64,000 bases of DNA, taken from positions 275,929-339,928 of the forward strand of contig NZ_RXLO01000007.1 in assembly GCF_003958645.1 (NCBI RefSeq). The letters run 5' to 3'. This DNA comes from Chitinophaga rhizosphaerae (GTDB lineage: Bacteria; Bacteroidota; Bacteroidia; Chitinophagales; Chitinophagaceae). The notes below the pieces were generated by a model. It made no database searches. It was not told the DNA's origin and saw only the letters and a list, made by a program, of their open reading frames with translations. Positions 15,066 through 24,709 of the stretch are shown in pieces. How positions within the stretch are numbered: position 1 is the stretch's first letter; each line of letters begins with the position of its first letter. The position numbers and the translations under genes are program-made.

Positions 15066-16604
15066 ATGTCCACGATGAAAATTAGCTATGCCCTTGCCGC
15101 ATGTTTGTGCGCGGCCGCAACCACCTGTGCGCAGGAATCTCCACTTTGGAAGGAGTTCCTCGCCGCCCGGAAATCGGGCAAAACGGCCACCCTGCCGGAT
15201 TTTTCCTACGCAGGGTACCACTTTTCGGAGAAACAGCCGCCGTCCGGCGATTTCAAAAAAATCTTCAACGTCACCGATTACGGCGCGCAGCCGGACGATG
15301 ACCGGTACGACGATGACGCCATCCAGGCAACCGTTCGCGCGGCAGCGGCCAACCCGGGCGGAGGGATCGTATTCTTCCCTGCAGGGAAATTCCTCATCGC
15401 GCCAGACGACGACAAATCCAAAAAGATCACCATCCACAAATCGGGGATCGTACTGCGGGGAGCCGGAAGCGGCCCCGGCGGCACGGAAATCTTCGCCAGT
15501 AACATGCGCATCAACAGCCGGCAATTCCGTTTCGAACCCCCTTCCCGCGACACCCGCAAACTCGCCGTGATCACCGGCAAAGCGGAACGCGGTGGATTTT
15601 GGGTGAACGTAATTGACGCTTCCGCCCTCAAAGCAGGGCAAGATGTTACCCTCCGCCACAAAAGTGAAACTTTCACCCGCCGCTACTTTGCTCCACAGGA
15701 GTTGAAGCAGGACTGGTCGCGCCTCTTCGGCGGCAATGGCGGTATGGTCATCCAGGAAATCCACACCATCGCCGAAGTGAAAGGTAACCGTGTGCGTTTC
15801 GAAAACCCGCTCCACATCGCCATCGAGCCCGTGGAAGGCCACGATTTCATCCTCGAACGGTACGAAGCCCTGGAAGAATGCGGCATCGAAAACATCCGGT
15901 TCACCGGTAACTGGAACAGCTATCCGGAGGAATTCGTCCATCACAAAGACAGTATCCACGACGGCGGCTGGTGCGCCATTGCGATGGAATATGTGAAAGA
16001 CGCCTGGGTCCGGTCCTGCACGTTCGAGCATTGGAACGAAGGCATCTTCATCCGCGCGGGCTACCGCGTTACGCTGGAAAACAACCGTTTCGGCGGAAAA
16101 GGCGGCCACAGTACCATCCACGCGCGCTCCGGATATGGTGTGCTCGTCCGTAACTGCGATTTCCTGTCCGGCCATCACGGCCCCGGAACGGGTTATACCG
16201 GTGTGAACACGGTGGTGACGGGGTGCCGCATGGCGGTAGACCAGAACATCGACAGCCACTCCGGCCAACCCTACGCCACTTTGTTCGATAACGTGCGTGG
16301 AGGTGTGTTCCGCAATATCGGCGGGCCGCAGCCAGGGTTCCCGCATCATGGCCGAGACCTCGTTTTCTGGAATTTCGAGCATCGCTCCACCTGGGATTTT
16401 ACATATGATTTCTGGGATTTGCAGAAGCGGAAGAACCACACCTTTGCGCAACCGGTTTTCGTCGGGTTCACGGCCGACAGGAAGATCCAGTTCAAAAACG
16501 AAGGCCGGAACGATTCGCCCGGCAAGCGCGTGGCGCCGGAAAGCCTTTTCGATGCCCAGCTGGCACTGCGTTTGAAAGAATCCGGCATCGCCGTGAAAAA
16601 GTAA
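15066..16604 (+). CDS. Secreted right-handed beta-helix protein, pectate-lyase-3 type
   Basis: 512 residues; the signal peptide covers about 1-22 (a second ATG at 15075 is an equally good start). The segment FNVTDYGAQPDDD ... AAAANPGGGIVFFPAGKFLI is the opening of the Pectate_lyase_3/GH28-like helix, followed by repeated short strands with Asn/Gly turns. It probably binds or cleaves polysaccharide in the periplasm or on the surface. No catalytic residues can be assigned, so enzyme class is open. No SusC/SusD pair is adjacent, so this is not a standard polysaccharide utilisation locus. Confidence 0.82.
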   Translation: MSTMKISYALAACLCAAATTCAQESPLWKEFLAARKSGKTATLPDFSYAGYHFSEKQPPSGDFKKIFNVTDYGAQPDDDRYDDDAIQATVRAAAANPGGGIVFFPAGKFLIAPDDDKSKKITIHKSGIVLRGAGSGPGGTEIFASNMRINSRQFRFEPPSRDTRKLAVITGKAERGGFWVNVIDASALKAGQDVTLRHKSETFTRRYFAPQELKQDWSRLFGGNGGMVIQEIHTIAEVKGNRVRFENPLHIAIEPVEGHDFILERYEALEECGIENIRFTGNWNSYPEEFVHHKDSIHDGGWCAIAMEYVKDAWVRSCTFEHWNEGIFIRAGYRVTLENNRFGGKGGHSTIHARSGYGVLVRNCDFLSGHHGPGTGYTGVNTVVTGCRMAVDQNIDSHSGQPYATLFDNVRGGVFRNIGGPQPGFPHHGRDLVFWNFEHRSTWDFTYDFWDLQKRKNHTFAQPVFVGFTADRKIQFKNEGRNDSPGKRVAPESLFDAQLALRLKESGIAVKK

Positions 16605-16626
16605 AATGGATCGTCGATCAAATAGC

Positions 16627-16655
16627 AAAGGCCGCCCGTAACAGGCGGCCTTTTT
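16627..16655. terminator. Terminator between convergent genes
   Basis: A 10-bp stem (16627-16636 with 16644-16653) with a 7-base loop and TTTTT on the plus side. It ends the beta-helix gene and, with a weaker U-run on the minus side, may also serve the outer-membrane protein gene. Confidence 0.85.
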
Positions 16656-16677
16656 ATATTTCGAAATGGCGGAAGTG

Positions 16678-19500
16678 CTAGAACATCAAATCGATCGAAC
16701 GGGCCCCGTCGCGGCGGCGGTTGCTGCCGATCTTGGAACCGAACTTCGCGAAATTGTAGGTGAACGACAGCATGAAATACTGGTCTACCATGGCCGTCCG
16801 CGTGTCGAAGGTGCCGAGTTCGGATACCATGCGGCGGATGTTGGTGTTTTGACGGAAAAGATCGTAGCCGTACAACTTGATGTTGGCAGACCTTTTCATG
16901 AATTCATACCCGATCGCGGCGCTGTATACCGGCACGCCTTTTTTGAAGCCCGGTGCGATGTTGGAGTTGTAGGTGTATTGCAGATCGTTGTCGATGAAGA
17001 AATGCTTCGGCCAGTAGAGCGTGCCGCCCATCGTAAAACGCTGTGTGAAATTGCTCGTTTTGACGTTGGTACGGTCGTTGGTCACCTGGTTGTAGTTGGG
17101 GCGGTAATTCATGGTCAGGTCCAGCAGCTCTTTCCAGGAGAACGATGCGTTCACGTTCGGGCCGATGGAGAAGTTTTTGCTGACGTTTTTATGCACCGCG
17201 GTATCGCCCCGCTTGTTGTTGATATTGGAGTAGTTGACGTTGTTGGAATAGTTGACGAAAACGCCGCCGTTCGTACGGAACTGGAAATCCTTTTTCACTT
17301 TGTTGTAGCTGAGGTTGATGCTACCGTTCGCGTTGTACACGCCGTTCACATTGATGGTTTGGGTCACCTGGCTACCATCGCTGTTCACGCGGGTCATGGT
17401 CGAAAACTGGTTATTGACCGGGCGGAAGCTGGCATAGCTGAATATACCGAAACCGTTTGGTTTGAACTTGTTATAGTTGAGGTTGAATGATTGGGAGAAG
17501 ACGGTTTTCAGGTCGGGATTGCCGAGGCGGATGTTCAGCGGGTTGCTGTTGTCCGGCACGGGTTGCAACTGCTCGATGCTGGGTTGCTGGCTGTATCCGT
17601 TGTAGGAGAACGTCAGTTGGCCCTTGTCGGCAAAGGTGTAGGTAATGCGGGAATTCGGGTTGAAGTTGACCTGGTCTTGCCGGAACGCCTGTTTGTCGTA
17701 AAACGAATAGTTTTCCAGCGTGTTGAACAGGACACCGCCGCCGATAGTGGCGTTGATATTCTTTTTCTTGTTGCTGAACTGGAAATTGACGGTGGGCGAA
17801 TGGGTCATCTGCTTGTTGTTGAAACGGTTGGAATACAGGCTGTCGAATTCCGAATACCCTTTCTCGTTTTCGTTGAAATTATACGTTTCCCGGCGCGAGT
17901 TATTGACGTTGTAGCGGTAGCTGTACGAAGCGTTCATGCGCCAGCGGTCAGACAAGGGCTCCACATAGGTGATGGCAGCATCGTAGCTTTCCCTTTTTCC
18001 GGAAGTGATGCTTTGCTGGTCGAGGATGTTAGTGGAATCGAGCACGTTGCCGACATAGAATTTCTGATCGGAATAATTGAACGCGTTGCCGGTGGTTTCC
18101 CCGTAGTTCCCTTTGAACCGGAAACTGATGCTCCGGCCTTTTTTGTTCAGTGTGCGCATGGCATTGAAATCCAGCGAAAAATTGTTCTGATCGCTCCGCG
18201 AAGTGTTCCGGCCGTTGCGCTCGTTGGCTTTATCGTCTAGGTCGCGGAAGGTCGTTTCTTCGCTGGTGGTTTTGGAAGACTGGCGGGTGTTCGAGAACCG
18301 GGGAACGATGCTGAGGATGGTCATGGAATCCAGCTGGTATTCCAAGTTCAGGTTGACGTTGTGCGCCTGGTTACGGCCGTATCCTTCACGATTGCCGAAA
18401 ACACTGCGGCCATCGTTATACCGGTTCTCCGAAAGGGTGGAGAACTTCGAATTGGTATTGTTGAAGTTATAGCTGGTATTGGATTTGAGGTCTTTGGACC
18501 ATTCGTCGTTATAATTCACGCCCAGCATGGAGCCGGTGCGGATGCCTTCGCCGCCGCCGCTGAAGCTCATGCCGTTTACGTTCATGCCGCCGTCGCCGAA
18601 AGCAACGGTCATACCGCCGCCGCGCATGGGTGCGGCCGACATCATTTCATTGACGCTGAAACCGGATTTGTTCAGGTTGTTGGAAGAACCGAGGAGGCTG
18701 ATCTGCCGGGATCCGTTGAAGAAGTTGATCATGCCGCTGGCGTCGTATCGCTCGTCCGTTCCGTATCCGCCGGTCACACGCCCGTAGAGGCCCTTCTTTT
18801 TACCGGGCTTGAGGGTGAGGTTGATGGTCTTGTCTTCCCCGTCCTTTTCGACGCCTATTTTTGATTCGATTTTCGTTTTGGTGTCAGACACCTGCACTTT
18901 GTCGATGATGTGTGTGGGGAGGTTCTTCAGCGCGATTTTGGAATCGCCGCCGAAAAAGTCTTTCCCGTCTACCATGATGCGCGACACGGGTTTGCCGTTC
19001 ACGGTGATCTTACCGTCGGGGTCGATGTCTACGCCGGGCAATTTCTTGAGCAGTTCTTCCACCACGGCGTTGGGCCGGGTCTTGAACGCATCGGCATTGA
19101 ACTCGATGGTGTCTTTACGGATACTGATGGGCGGCCGGTTCCCCGCTACTTCTACTACACCCAGTTCGCGTGGCGCAGGGGCGAGGGAGATGCGGCCTAG
19201 GTCTGGCGCGCGGTCTGTTCCCACTGTCTGTATCCAGGTGCGGTAACCGGTGTAGGAGACGAGGATGCGGACAGGCTTGCCGGCGGGGAGGCCTGTCAAC
19301 CGGAAAGCGCCCTTCCTGTCGGTAAGGGTGTACGTGATGAGGCTGCTGTCTTTCGCGTCCTGGGCGGTAACGGTGGCCATTTCGAGGAACTCGTTGCTGG
19401 CGGAATCCGCTACGGCGCCCTTGACTTCAGTCCGCTGCTGCGCGGTTGCAGCCAAACAAAACATTAAGAGGATAATGAGGAATGCATTACTACGGTACAT
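16678..19500 (-). CDS. Outer-membrane beta-barrel protein with CarboxypepD_reg domain, TonB-receptor-like
   Basis: 940 residues from the ATG complement at 19498-19500; an in-frame upstream ATG gives 25 extra residues that do not look like a signal peptide. After the signal peptide (ends CLAATAQQ) comes a carboxypeptidase-regulatory-like Ig domain (about 25-110), a plug-like region (about 125-210, VVEELLKKLPGVDIDPDGKITVNGKPV) and a long barrel of the OMP_b-brl_3 type ending in Phe. A Gly/Met-rich insert occurs near 300. No SusD partner is adjacent. Likely transports or binds an unknown ligand. Confidence 0.9.
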   Translation of the reverse strand: MYRSNAFLIILLMFCLAATAQQRTEVKGAVADSASNEFLEMATVTAQDAKDSSLITYTLTDRKGAFRLTGLPAGKPVRILVSYTGYRTWIQTVGTDRAPDLGRISLAPAPRELGVVEVAGNRPPISIRKDTIEFNADAFKTRPNAVVEELLKKLPGVDIDPDGKITVNGKPVSRIMVDGKDFFGGDSKIALKNLPTHIIDKVQVSDTKTKIESKIGVEKDGEDKTINLTLKPGKKKGLYGRVTGGYGTDERYDASGMINFFNGSRQISLLGSSNNLNKSGFSVNEMMSAAPMRGGGMTVAFGDGGMNVNGMSFSGGGEGIRTGSMLGVNYNDEWSKDLKSNTSYNFNNTNSKFSTLSENRYNDGRSVFGNREGYGRNQAHNVNLNLEYQLDSMTILSIVPRFSNTRQSSKTTSEETTFRDLDDKANERNGRNTSRSDQNNFSLDFNAMRTLNKKGRSISFRFKGNYGETTGNAFNYSDQKFYVGNVLDSTNILDQQSITSGKRESYDAAITYVEPLSDRWRMNASYSYRYNVNNSRRETYNFNENEKGYSEFDSLYSNRFNNKQMTHSPTVNFQFSNKKKNINATIGGGVLFNTLENYSFYDKQAFRQDQVNFNPNSRITYTFADKGQLTFSYNGYSQQPSIEQLQPVPDNSNPLNIRLGNPDLKTVFSQSFNLNYNKFKPNGFGIFSYASFRPVNNQFSTMTRVNSDGSQVTQTINVNGVYNANGSINLSYNKVKKDFQFRTNGGVFVNYSNNVNYSNINNKRGDTAVHKNVSKNFSIGPNVNASFSWKELLDLTMNYRPNYNQVTNDRTNVKTSNFTQRFTMGGTLYWPKHFFIDNDLQYTYNSNIAPGFKKGVPVYSAAIGYEFMKRSANIKLYGYDLFRQNTNIRRMVSELGTFDTRTAMVDQYFMLSFTYNFAKFGSKIGSNRRRDGARSIDLMF

Positions 19501-19704
19501 CGGAGGGTATTGGTTTCTAGATAGCAAATTACGAAATTTTCGTAGATAAACGAATTTAGTAGTTAAAAGATGCATGAGCGGAAAAAATCCACACGCCAGC
19601 GGCTGAAATTCTTCTGTGCGGGAAAAGGTAATTTGAAGTTAAATATATGATAGTCAGTGGTTAATGCGGAAAGTTTATCTTGTTTAAAATACTCCGTGGA
19701 ATGG

Positions 19705-19739
19705 TATAAAAAGGAAACAGCGGCCCGGGGGCCGCTGTT
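19705..19739 (-). terminator. Terminator of gcvP (minus strand)
   Basis: AACAGCGGC (19716-19724) pairs with GCCGCTGTT (19731-19739). On the minus strand the stem is followed by TTTCCTTTTTAT-like sequence. The rest of the 268-base gap 19501-19768 is A/T-rich, with a short palindrome ACGAAATTTTCGT at 19531-19543 near the outer-membrane gene start. Confidence 0.7.
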
Positions 19740-19768
19740 CGCTATGGTGATGTCCGATCAATTCGATG

Positions 19769-22651
19769 TTATGCTTCGGCTTCAGCGTAAGCGCTGGTAG
19801 GCTCGCAGGTGCAGATGAGGTTACGGTCGCCGAAGGTGTTGTTCACGCGGGAAACGGAAGGCCAGAATTTGCTGGTTTTCACGTAATCGAGCGGGAATGC
19901 GGCTTGCTGGCGGCCGTAGGGGCGCGTCCACTCGTCGGCAGTGATCACCGCCTGGGTGTGGGGCGCATTTTTCAGCACGTTGTTCGCCTTGTCGGCCTTG
20001 CCTTCTTCCACCGCGCGGATTTCTTCCCGGATGGAAAGGAGCGCGTCGCAGAAGCGGTCCAATTCTGCTTTATCCTCGCTTTCCGTGGGCTCGATCATGA
20101 TCGTGCCCGGGACCGGGAAACTCATGGTAGGCGCGTGGAAACCGTAGTCCATCAGTCGCTTGGCCACGTCTTCCGCTTCGATGCCCGCGGTGGCTTTGAA
20201 GGGGCGCAGGTCCACGATGAATTCGTGGGCGCAGGTGCCGCTTACGCCGGTGTACAGGATGTCGAAGGCATTTTCGAGCCTTGCTTTCATATAATTGGCG
20301 TTGAGGATCGCGTATTCGGTGGATTGCTTCACGCCCGTACGGCCGAGGAGGCGGATGTAGGCGTACGAGATCAGCAGGATGGAAGCGCTGCCGAAGGGAG
20401 CTGCGGATACCGCGTGCGCCTGTTTGCTGCCGTTACCTGCAGCCTGGAGGTCTACGTGACCGGGCAGGAACGGTGCGAGGTGCTTCGCCACGCAGATGGG
20501 GCCCATGCCGGGGCCGCCACCGCCGTGGGGAATGGCGAAGGTCTTGTGCAGGTTCAGGTGGCAAACGTCGGCACCGATGAGGCCGGGGGCCGTAAGGCCA
20601 ACCTGGGCGTTCATGTTGGCGCCGTCCATATATACCTGTCCGCCGTTGTCGTGGATGATCTGGCAAGCCTCTTTCACACCTTCTTCGTATACGCCGTAGG
20701 TGGAGGGGTAAGTGATCATGACACCGGCGAGGTTGTCTTTATGTTGTTCCGCTTTCGCTTTCAGGTCGGTGATATCGATATAACCATTTTCAAGCGCTTT
20801 CACGATCACAACTTTATATCCGGCCATAACGGCGGAGGCGGGGTTGGTGCCGTGGGCGGAGATGGGGATGAGGATCACGTTGCGGTGCGCTTCGCCACGG
20901 CTTTCGTGGTAGTTGCGGATGGCGAGGAGGCCGGCGTATTCGCCCTGTGCGCCGGAGTTGGGCTGCAGGGAGCAGGCGTCGAACGCGGTGATCTTGCAAA
21001 GGTAATCGCTCAGTTCCCGGATGATCTGGAGATAGCCGCCTGCCTGGTCTGCCGGGGCGAAGGGGTGCATTTTGCTCCAGTGGCTCCAGCTGAGGGGGAT
21101 CATTTCGGTGGCTGCGTTCAGTTTCATGGTGCAGGAACCGAGGGAGATCATGGAAGTATTGAGCGAAAGGTCTTTATTTTCCAGCCATTTGATGTAGCGC
21201 ATCATTTCCGTTTCGCTGTGGTGGGTGTTGAACACCGGGTGCAGCAGGTAGGGGCTGGTACGCTGCAGGTTGGCCGGGATGCCGCTGGCTGCGCTTTCCA
21301 CATCGGCTTCGGTTACATGGCCGGCGCCGAAAACGGCGAGCACGGCGTTCACATCTTCGACGGAAGTGGTCTCGTCCAGCGAAATACCCAGCTGGTTAGC
21401 GGAGATTTTGCGGAAGTTGATGCCGGCAGCCTGTGCTTTGGCGTGGATGGCGGATGCGTCGGTTACGGAAAGGGTGATGGTATCGAAATGGCCTGCATTT
21501 ACGGTTTGAACGCCGGCTGTGGCCAGTTTGGCTTTCAGTGCGGAGGTGAGCAGGCTGGTTTTGAGGGCGATGTTTTTAAGCCCTTCCGGCCCGTGGAACA
21601 CGGCGTACATGGCGGCCATGTTGGCGAGGAGCGCCTGTGCGGTACAGATATTGGAAGTGGCTTTTTCGCGTTTGATGTGCTGCTCGCGGGTCTGGAGCGC
21701 CATGCGCAGGGCGCGCTGGTTTTGTGCGTCGATGCTCACACCGATGATACGGCCGGGTATGGAACGTTTGAATTCATCTTTTGTGGAGAAGAACGCCGCG
21801 TGCGGGCCGCCGAAGCCCAGGGGAACGCCGAAACGCTGTGCGCTGCCCAGCGCCGCGTCTGCGCCCAGCTCGCCGGGAGGCGTGAGGAGCGTCAGCGCCA
21901 GCAGGTCGGTAGCCATGGCTACGTAAGCACCGGCAACATGCACCTTTTCGATGAAGGAACGGTAGTCTGCCACGGTGCCCTCGGCACCGGGGTACTGCAC
22001 CAGCGCACCGAAGAACTGCCCGTCGATGGCCACGGTCTCGTAATTACCGAACACCACCTCGATCTGCAAAGGCATGGCGCGGGTCAGCACCACGTCTTTG
22101 GTCTGCGGCATCACGCGCTCGTCCACGAAAAACTTGCCGCGGGTAATATGCTCATGGTCTTTGTTCAGTGCGTTGAAGAACATCGTCATCGCTTCTGCCG
22201 CCGCAGTGGATTCATCGAGCAGGGAGGCGTTGGCGATGGGCAGGCCGGTGAGGTCGCTCACCATGGTCTGGAAGTTCAGGAGGCTTTCGAGTCGGCCCTG
22301 GCTGATCTCGGCCTGGTACGGCGTATATTGGGTATACCATCCCGGGTTCTCGAAAATATTCCGCAAAATCACGCTCGGCGTGATCGTGTCGTAATATCCC
22401 TGGCCGATATAATTCTTGAATACTTTGTTTTTCAGCGAAATGTCTTTCAGCATCGCCAGGTAATCGTACTCACTCATCCCCTCAGGAATGTCTAACGCGT
22501 GCTGCATCCGGATAGAAGCGGGTACCGTTTTGCCCGTCAGTTCATCTACACTTCCGATGCCGATCTTTTCGAGCATGGCGCGGGTTTCCGCCTCATTAGG
22601 CCCGATGTGGCGGCCAATGAAAGCATGCTTGAACGTATTCAATAAATTCAT
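19769..22651 (-). CDS. gcvP: Glycine dehydrogenase (decarboxylating), P-protein of the glycine cleavage system
   Basis: 960 residues, the full-length single-chain form. Decarboxylates glycine with PLP and passes the aminomethyl group to lipoyl-GcvH. The PLP lysine is Lys703 in [16 protein letters not shown]; the N-terminal half carries [15 protein letters not shown] and the C-terminal half [11 protein letters not shown]. gcvT and gcvH are not in the window. A consensus promoter lies just upstream on the minus strand. I found no glycine riboswitch in the 176 bases before the start. Confidence 0.97.
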   Translation of the reverse strand: MNLLNTFKHAFIGRHIGPNEAETRAMLEKIGIGSVDELTGKTVPASIRMQHALDIPEGMSEYDYLAMLKDISLKNKVFKNYIGQGYYDTITPSVILRNIFENPGWYTQYTPYQAEISQGRLESLLNFQTMVSDLTGLPIANASLLDESTAAAEAMTMFFNALNKDHEHITRGKFFVDERVMPQTKDVVLTRAMPLQIEVVFGNYETVAIDGQFFGALVQYPGAEGTVADYRSFIEKVHVAGAYVAMATDLLALTLLTPPGELGADAALGSAQRFGVPLGFGGPHAAFFSTKDEFKRSIPGRIIGVSIDAQNQRALRMALQTREQHIKREKATSNICTAQALLANMAAMYAVFHGPEGLKNIALKTSLLTSALKAKLATAGVQTVNAGHFDTITLSVTDASAIHAKAQAAGINFRKISANQLGISLDETTSVEDVNAVLAVFGAGHVTEADVESAASGIPANLQRTSPYLLHPVFNTHHSETEMMRYIKWLENKDLSLNTSMISLGSCTMKLNAATEMIPLSWSHWSKMHPFAPADQAGGYLQIIRELSDYLCKITAFDACSLQPNSGAQGEYAGLLAIRNYHESRGEAHRNVILIPISAHGTNPASAVMAGYKVVIVKALENGYIDITDLKAKAEQHKDNLAGVMITYPSTYGVYEEGVKEACQIIHDNGGQVYMDGANMNAQVGLTAPGLIGADVCHLNLHKTFAIPHGGGGPGMGPICVAKHLAPFLPGHVDLQAAGNGSKQAHAVSAAPFGSASILLISYAYIRLLGRTGVKQSTEYAILNANYMKARLENAFDILYTGVSGTCAHEFIVDLRPFKATAGIEAEDVAKRLMDYGFHAPTMSFPVPGTIMIEPTESEDKAELDRFCDALLSIREEIRAVEEGKADKANNVLKNAPHTQAVITADEWTRPYGRQQAAFPLDYVKTSKFWPSVSRVNNTFGDRNLICTCEPTSAYAEAEA

Positions 22652-22682
22652 GATGTAAGCAGGTATTAATTGAAAGAATGCG

Positions 22683-22714
22683 CAAAGCTATGATGTTTTT
22701 CCACAATGGCCAAA
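22683..22714 (-). promoter_or_regulatory. Promoter of gcvP
   Basis: On the minus strand TTTG (complement of 22711-22714), a 20-base spacer and TAGCTTTG (complement of 22683-22690) match the Bacteroidota consensus; the expected start is about 25 bases before the gcvP ATG. Confidence 0.7.
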
Positions 22715-22827
22715 ACACCCGGTCTACAGGGGATATAGGGCTGATATTACCCGGCATTCCGCACCGCAGATTGTCACGGAATTTTCATACCGGGAGATTA
22801 TCCTATTTTTGCGGTCAAATAGCGTAC

Positions 22828-23319
22828 ATGTCAGTCAGTCTCACGGATTGGGAGAAAAAAGCGAAAGAACAGCAGAAAGCGAACAAACAGTTCCTCCAGA
22901 AAATGCAGAACCGAAAGGGAAAAGGCGTCGAAAAACACCTGCCCGGCCTGCATGAGGAGGCCTTTTCCCAAATCGATTGCCTCCAGTGCGCCGGTTGCTG
23001 CAAAACCATCAGCCCCCGCTTCAAAACCCCCGACATCAAGCGCATCTCCAAACACCTCGGCCTCCGCGAAAGCGTGTTCATCGAAACGTACCTGCGGCTG
23101 GACGAAGACGGCGATTACGTCGTGAAACGCAGTCCCTGCCCGTTCCTCGGCGAAGACAACTACTGCGGGATTTACGACGTCCGCCCCGGCGACTGCCACA
23201 ATTATCCCTACACGGACAGCTACGAATTCTTCAAGCGCCCGAACACGACGTTGCTGAACAGCACGATCTGCCCGGCTGTGTTTTACGTCCTGGAACGCCT
23301 GAAATCCATCATTAAATAA
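22828..23319 (+). CDS. YkgJ-type cysteine-cluster (putative Zn/Fe-binding) protein
   Basis: 163 residues from ATG 22828; the open frame extends 50 codons further upstream, but TATTTTTG at 22804-22811 is a -7 element and places the transcript start just before this ATG. The cluster CLQCAGCCK, then CPF, CGIYDVRPGDC and ICP, is the YkgJ/UPF0153 pattern thought to chelate zinc or an iron-sulfur cluster. The N-terminus is a charged helix. Divergent from gcvP. Molecular role unknown. Confidence 0.88.
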   Translation: MSVSLTDWEKKAKEQQKANKQFLQKMQNRKGKGVEKHLPGLHEEAFSQIDCLQCAGCCKTISPRFKTPDIKRISKHLGLRESVFIETYLRLDEDGDYVVKRSPCPFLGEDNYCGIYDVRPGDCHNYPYTDSYEFFKRPNTTLLNSTICPAVFYVLERLKSIIK

Positions 23320-23326
23320 GGAAAAA

Positions 23327-24583
23327 CTACGCCTTCAGGTCCAGCTTGCGCATGGCGGGGGAGATGATGTAGGTGGTGATCACGATGCCGAGCGTCATGC
23401 AGCCGCCGAACACCACCGAGCCCACGGGCCCGATGATCCGCGCCGCCACCCCGCTTTCGAACGATCCCAGTTCGTTGCTGGACCCCACGAAAATGGAGCT
23501 TACGGATGAAACCCGCCCCCGCATGTCGTCGGGCGTTTTGAGCTGGAGGATCGTTTGCCGGATGATCACGCTGATCCCGTCGAGCATCCCGCTGCCGAAA
23601 AGCGCCGCCATCGACAGGATGAAATTCTTCGAAATACCGAACACGATAATGCAAAGCCCGAACCCGAACACCGCCGCCAGCAACTTGATGCCGGGTTTGG
23701 TCACGATCGGGCGGTAGGCCAGGGCCATCATGGTCAGGAAAGCACCGATCGCCGGCGCGGCGCGCAGTGCACCGAAGCCCTCGGGCCCCACTTTCAGGAT
23801 ATCGTTCGCATAAATGGTGATCATGGCCACGGAGCCGCCGAACAGGACGGCGAACATATCGAGCGTCATGGCGTTCAGCAGCACCTTCGTGTCCCACACG
23901 AACTTCAACCCCTTCGTCAACCGTTCCTTCACCGTTTCCCCCATCTCCTTGTAATGTACCGGCTTGCGCTTGATCTGCAGAATGCAGAAAAGCGCCAACA
24001 GTATGCATCCCAGCACCAGGAGCATCGACCAGTGCACGCCGAACGCGGCGATGCAAAGCCCGCCCAGCGCAGGCCCGGCGATGGCGCCGATCTGCCAGGC
24101 GGAAGTGCTCCAGGTAGTGGCGTTCACATACAATTCGCGCGGCACCAGCAGCCCCAGCAGCGAAAAGTTGCTCGGGCTTACGAACGCACGGATGATCCCG
24201 CCGCAGCAAACCAGGAAGTAGATCATGAAAAGCACCCAGGATTGCGGAACGCCGCGCATGACATCGTCCCAGGTGAGGAGGAACAGCCCCGTTCCCACGA
24301 ACACATAACCCAGCAGGCACTTCAGTACCATGCCGCGCTTCTCCTTCTTGTCAACGATATTCCCGGCGAAAAGCGCCAGGCAGAAAGCGGGGATGAACTC
24401 CGCCAGGCCGATGAGGCCCAGGTTGAGCGGGTCGCGGGTGAGGATGTACACTTTCCATTCGATAATGGCGAATTGCATCGCCAGCGCAAAAATCGTCGCA
24501 AAACGGATCACCAGGAAATACCTGAATTCCACATTCCGCATCGAGGCGTACGGGTCGTTCCGGGGTACTGAAACTTCTTCCAA
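23327..24583 (-). CDS. Major facilitator superfamily transporter
   Basis: About 418 residues with 10-12 predicted membrane helices. The loop GNIVDKKEKRGMV between helices 2 and 3 is an MFS motif A. Start: the conserved segment NDPYASMRNVEFRYF implies a start before the ATG at 24541; a TTG at 24583 lies just downstream of the minus-strand -7 element TACCTTTG (complement of 24606-24613). An ATG at 24664 would add 27 residues but lies upstream of that element. The C-terminus ends 7 bases from the convergent cysteine-cluster gene. Substrate unknown. Confidence 0.88.
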   Translation of the reverse strand: MEEVSVPRNDPYASMRNVEFRYFLVIRFATIFALAMQFAIIEWKVYILTRDPLNLGLIGLAEFIPAFCLALFAGNIVDKKEKRGMVLKCLLGYVFVGTGLFLLTWDDVMRGVPQSWVLFMIYFLVCCGGIIRAFVSPSNFSLLGLLVPRELYVNATTWSTSAWQIGAIAGPALGGLCIAAFGVHWSMLLVLGCILLALFCILQIKRKPVHYKEMGETVKERLTKGLKFVWDTKVLLNAMTLDMFAVLFGGSVAMITIYANDILKVGPEGFGALRAAPAIGAFLTMMALAYRPIVTKPGIKLLAAVFGFGLCIIVFGISKNFILSMAALFGSGMLDGISVIIRQTILQLKTPDDMRGRVSSVSSIFVGSSNELGSFESGVAARIIGPVGSVVFGGCMTLGIVITTYIISPAMRKLDLKA

Positions 24584-24709
24584 GCGGGTCTGTTTTAATC
24601 CGTGCCAAAGGTAAGCGTTTCCCGTCAAAAGCTTTCCCGTTCCACCCTTCCCTTTTTTCAGCAACGTATAGCCGGAAACATTATTTTTATGTCGCTAAAA
24701 TTCCATTTA

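Noticed and set aside
19766..22495. Open frame of about 909 codons on the plus strand
   Set aside because: Exact antisense of gcvP; Gly/His/Val-rich composition with no domain.
22652..22827. Glycine riboswitch before gcvP
   Set aside because: No tandem glycine-aptamer core or linker was found; the predicted 5' UTR is only about 25 bases.
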